Shown piece after piece: positions 45,049 to 47,374 of a stretch of DNA of 47,374 bases. The stretch comes from Lachnospiraceae bacterium UBA6403 (GTDB lineage: Bacteria; Bacillota; Clostridia; Lachnospirales; Lachnospiraceae): NCBI GenBank assembly GCA_002437435.1, contig DJPV01000035.1, positions 1-47,374 on the forward strand, given 5' to 3'. The stretch's first letter is position 1, and the number at the start of each line of letters is the position of its first letter. The notes below the pieces were generated by a model. The model did no database searches. It had not been told where the DNA came from and saw nothing but the letters and a program-made list of their open reading frames with translations. Position numbers and translations under genes: made by a program.

Positions 45049-45082
45049 AAAAAAGCCCTAAGCCGTATAATCAGCTTAGGGC
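45049..45082 (-). terminator. T-box-controlled terminator of ilvB-ilvN
   Basis: Minus-strand perfect 9-bp stem GCCCTAAGC / GCTTAGGGC with a 10-base loop and TTTTTT. The T-box sequence lies just upstream and forms the competing antiterminator. Confidence 0.92.
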
Positions 45083-45340
45083 GAATAATCATATCCGTGG
45101 TACCACCTAAATTCAGGTCTTGCCTGCTCTCATTCAATACTTACAGGTCCTGCCTGTGTCATATCGTATTCCTGTAACGGGGAAATCCGTTGAATCCTAC
45201 TCAGCACTTCTTATAAAACTGTACTTTTCAGTCCACTGCTCGAAGGCTACTTCCATATATCCTAGCTGAAGATTCTCACCACCATCTTCTCTCTGGAAAC
45301 CGGTCCTATATGTACTCCTCCTTGTCATTGCATTTGACAT
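45049..45340 (-). promoter_or_regulatory. T-box riboswitch of ilvB-ilvN-dtd, specifier GUA (Val)
   Basis: All parts of a T-box are visible on the minus strand. Stem I: AAGG (45320-45323) pairs with CCTT (45243-45246), and CATATA (45307-45312) pairs with TATATG. Between them lies the specifier loop, with AGTA on the 5' side and GAA-GTA-G on the 3' side: the loop E motif followed by codon GUA (45248-45250) and a purine. AGAGAG and a GGTGGTGAGA distal loop follow the usual order. The T-box core AGGTGGTACCACG is at 45096-45108. Uncharged tRNA-Val should stabilise the antiterminator and raise ilvBN expression. The T-box itself is certain; the codon reading is from my hand folding. Confidence 0.93.
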
Positions 45341-45353
45341 ATAAACTTTTATC

Positions 45354-45382
45354 ATTTTAGCATAAATGAGAAAAAAAGTCAA
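45354..45382 (-). promoter_or_regulatory. Sigma-A promoter of the ilvB T-box transcript
   Basis: TTGACT (45377-45382), 17-base spacer, TAAAAT (45354-45359) on the minus strand. The 70 bases between this and asnB show no clear plus-strand promoter. Confidence 0.8.
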
Positions 45383-45451
45383 CGCATTTTTTAGGAATAA
45401 TGACTAAATATATATCATACAATTATACGAAAAACATGAAATGAGTTAACT

Positions 45452-47308
45452 ATGTGTTCTATCTCTGGATTCTATAATCTACATGGCAGATATACTGAAT
45501 CAGAAAATCATTTTCGAAGTATTTTATCTGACATGAACATAAAACAAAAACACCGCGGGCCGGATGATGATGGTATCTTTCTGACAGATACCTGCGGTCT
45601 GTCCCATACAAGATTATCCATCCGTGATATCAAATCTGGTATCCAGCCAATGACCCGTACGGTTGCGGGCAGAAGCTTTACAATTGTATTTAACGGTGAG
45701 ATCTATAATACAGATGAACTTAAACAGCCTCTTATCTCACATGAATACAGTTTTTCCACAACATCAGACACTGAAGTTCTGCTGCTCTCCTACATATACT
45801 ACGGCCCCGATTTTGTAGAAAAGGTAAATGGAATTTTTGCCTTTGCAATCTATGACCATACGGAGCAGTCCATCTTTCTTTACCGTGACCCATTCGGGGT
45901 AAAACCACTCTACTATACGTTTCTTCCTGACGAGACGCTTGTATTTGCTTCAGAAAGGAAAGCATTGTTTTGTTATCCGGACATCAAACCAAAGTTAGAT
46001 AAAAAAGGACTATGCGAAATCTTCGCGATCGGTCCATCCAAAACTCCGGGATATGGTGTATTCAAAGAAATCAATGAACTCAAACCAGGATATTATCTAC
46101 GGTACGACCGATTCGGTCAATCCATGGCCTGTTATTTCAGAATAAAGAGTATTCCACATTCAGACGATTATCAGACAACAATTGAAAAAACTGCTGAACT
46201 GCTGAAAAATGCGATCAAGCGCCAGATTGTATCCGATGTTCCGATCTGTACATTCCTGTCAGGAGGTATTGATTCCTCGATCGTAAGTGCGGTCTGTGCA
46301 AATGAATTAAAAGAACGCGGGCAGGTGCTTGATACCTATTCCTTTGACTTCACAGATAATGCACGTTATTTTAAGTCAAATGCATTTCAACCGGAACAGG
46401 ATCGCCCCTATGTTGATCAGATGGTATCCTATCTTGGAACTTCCCATCATTATTTAACCTGTAACATGGAAGAGCTTGCCGATCTGCTCTATGACTCGGT
46501 TCTGTCAAGAGATCAGCCAACTATGGCAGATGTCGACTCTTCTTTATTGTATTTCTGTAAACTGGTATCCGAACACAACAAGGTCGTTTTGACCGGTGAA
46601 TGTGCAGATGAGATATTTGGAGGATATCCATGGTTCTACCGGGAAGATCTGCTTCAGTCCGATACCTTTCCGTGGATGATCGATCTTACACCCAGAAAGC
46701 AGTTATTAAAACCTGAATTCGCAGACAGCCTGCAGATTGAGGACTATGTGAAAAACCTTTATCATCAGGTCATCTCAGAGATCCCGGTTCTGCCGGAGGA
46801 ATCGGATATCGAAAAATCCCGCCGCCGGATCGGCTATATGAACATTCGAATGTTTATGCAGACCCTGCTTGACCGTATGGATCGTACCAGTATGTATAAC
46901 GGTCTGGAAGCCAGAGTTCCATTTGCAGACATTCATCTTCTGCAATACGTCTTCAATGTTCCGTGGGAATATAAATACAGAAATCAGACAGAGAAAAGCC
47001 TGCTTCGCCATGCTGCCGTAAATCTCGTACCGAATGAGATTCTGTTCCGAAAGAAAAGTCCATATCCAAAGACCTACAACCCGCTCTATGAAATAATTCT
47101 TGCAGACCGTTTAAAAGAAGTAATCTATGATACATCAAGTCCGGTTAACCAGTTTCTTGATCAGAAAGCAGTCATGCAGTTTTTGAAATCTCCAAAAGAT
47201 TATGGAAAGCCATGGTACGGCCAGCTGATGGCCGGTCCACAGATGATGGCATACTTATTACAGATCAATTTCTGGCTGAAAGAATACCGGATCTCCATCG
47301 AACTCTGA
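45452..47308 (+). CDS. asnB: Asparagine synthase (glutamine-hydrolysing)
   Basis: AsnB makes asparagine from aspartate, glutamine and ATP. The 618-residue protein starts MCSISGFY, with the catalytic Cys2 of the class II glutaminase domain (usual sequence MCGI; Gly3 is Ser here). That domain runs to about 215, with RGPDDDG, GEIYN and RDPFGVKPLYY. The synthetase domain has the ATP pyrophosphatase loop FLSGGIDSSIVSAV, GECADEIFGGYPWFYRE and RMDRTSMYNGLEARVPFAD. The ribosome binding site is weak (TGAG). It is on the plus strand, divergent from the ilvB unit, and ends in a terminator. No asparagine T-box is seen in the short upstream gap. Confidence 0.95.
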   Translation: MCSISGFYNLHGRYTESENHFRSILSDMNIKQKHRGPDDDGIFLTDTCGLSHTRLSIRDIKSGIQPMTRTVAGRSFTIVFNGEIYNTDELKQPLISHEYSFSTTSDTEVLLLSYIYYGPDFVEKVNGIFAFAIYDHTEQSIFLYRDPFGVKPLYYTFLPDETLVFASERKALFCYPDIKPKLDKKGLCEIFAIGPSKTPGYGVFKEINELKPGYYLRYDRFGQSMACYFRIKSIPHSDDYQTTIEKTAELLKNAIKRQIVSDVPICTFLSGGIDSSIVSAVCANELKERGQVLDTYSFDFTDNARYFKSNAFQPEQDRPYVDQMVSYLGTSHHYLTCNMEELADLLYDSVLSRDQPTMADVDSSLLYFCKLVSEHNKVVLTGECADEIFGGYPWFYREDLLQSDTFPWMIDLTPRKQLLKPEFADSLQIEDYVKNLYHQVISEIPVLPEESDIEKSRRRIGYMNIRMFMQTLLDRMDRTSMYNGLEARVPFADIHLLQYVFNVPWEYKYRNQTEKSLLRHAAVNLVPNEILFRKKSPYPKTYNPLYEIILADRLKEVIYDTSSPVNQFLDQKAVMQFLKSPKDYGKPWYGQLMAGPQMMAYLLQINFWLKEYRISIEL

Positions 47309-47313
47309 CCATA

Positions 47314-47338
47314 ACACCCACCAGCCGGTGGGTGTTTA
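47314..47338 (+). terminator. Probable terminator after asnB
   Basis: ACACCCACC / GGTGGGTGT stem with a 4-base loop (AGCC) followed by TTATATCTTATAT, 6 bases after asnB. The U-tract is weak. Nothing else is seen in the last 36 bases. Confidence 0.65.
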
Positions 47339-47374
47339 TATCTTATATACCAGAACAAAAAGCCGCCCGATACT

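Noticed and set aside
45197..45382. 61-codon ORF within the ilvB leader
   Set aside because: It lies inside Stem I of the T-box, and its coding potential is explained by the RNA element.
45383..45451. Promoter and T-box for asnB
   Set aside because: The 69-base gap is too short for a T-box, and no -35/-10 pair with acceptable spacing is seen on the plus strand.
47336..47374. Start of another gene after asnB
   Set aside because: Too little sequence, and no start with a ribosome binding site is visible.

Overview
The window is a chromosomal segment of low-to-moderate GC from a Gram-positive member of the Clostridia, most likely Lachnospiraceae; a Coprococcus-like gut commensal is possible, but the species is a guess. 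The evidence is the gene order (radical SAM TIGR03960 - DUF2344 - RNase G - L21 - Prp - L27 - Obg - YhbY - NadD - YqeK - RsfS), strong AGGAGG ribosome binding sites, sigma-A type promoters (TTGACA-17-TATAAT), a T-box leader, and an L27 with the Firmicute-type cleavable N-terminus. Almost every gene lies on the minus strand; only the DAHP synthase and asparagine synthase genes are on the plus strand.

Layout. 1-1.3 kb: AT-rich accessory patch with the start of a small membrane protein, a HEPN/MNT nucleotidyltransferase pair, 19-bp tandem repeats and a possible 23-codon ORF. 1.3-3.3 kb: a secreted, internally duplicated Lys/Tyr-rich protein downstream of a membrane HD-GYP phosphodiesterase. 3.3-14.1 kb: core translation and ribosome-assembly block (rsfS, yqeK, nadD, yhbY, obgE, rpmA, prp, rplU with leader, rng, DUF2344, radical SAM), then the PFL/ACT pair and a WalJ-like metallo-hydrolase. 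14.2-16.9 kb: a RACo-like [2Fe-2S]/ASKHA protein coupled to threonine ammonia-lyase. 17-24.3 kb: ftsY, smc, rnc, plsX, rpmF and DUF177. 24.4-30.1 kb: ackA, coaE, polA, an anti-sigma-like protein and greA. 30.3-35.8 kb: ilvC, an acetolactate synthase small subunit, a MetH lacking its reactivation domain, rnhA and purine nucleoside phosphorylase, then tRNA-Ser(CGA). 36.1-39.8 kb: a cell-wall operon (D,D-carboxypeptidase, metallophosphoesterase, L,D-transpeptidase). 40-47.3 kb: DAHP synthase (+), SCP2 and DivIVA proteins, D-aminoacyl-tRNA deacylase, ilvN-ilvB under a T-box, and asnB (+).

How it works together. Branched-chain amino acid synthesis is scattered over three places: ilvA (15.7 kb), ilvH-ilvC (31 kb) and ilvB-ilvN (43 kb). 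Only ilvBN carries a T-box, whose specifier reads as GUA (Val). The single acetolactate synthase catalytic subunit in view has two different regulatory subunits. MetH ends right after its cobalamin-binding domain, and the RACo-like protein 16 kb away is a candidate replacement for the missing reactivation function. The cell-wall operon pairs the enzyme that makes tetrapeptides with the one that cross-links them.

Most of the window is conserved core genome. I did not find a defence island, prophage, insertion sequence or CRISPR array. The most unusual material is the HEPN/MNT patch at the left edge, the MetH/RACo pairing, the Cys-rich insertion in IlvB, an anti-sigma-like protein with no sigma factor beside it, and several structured 5' leaders.
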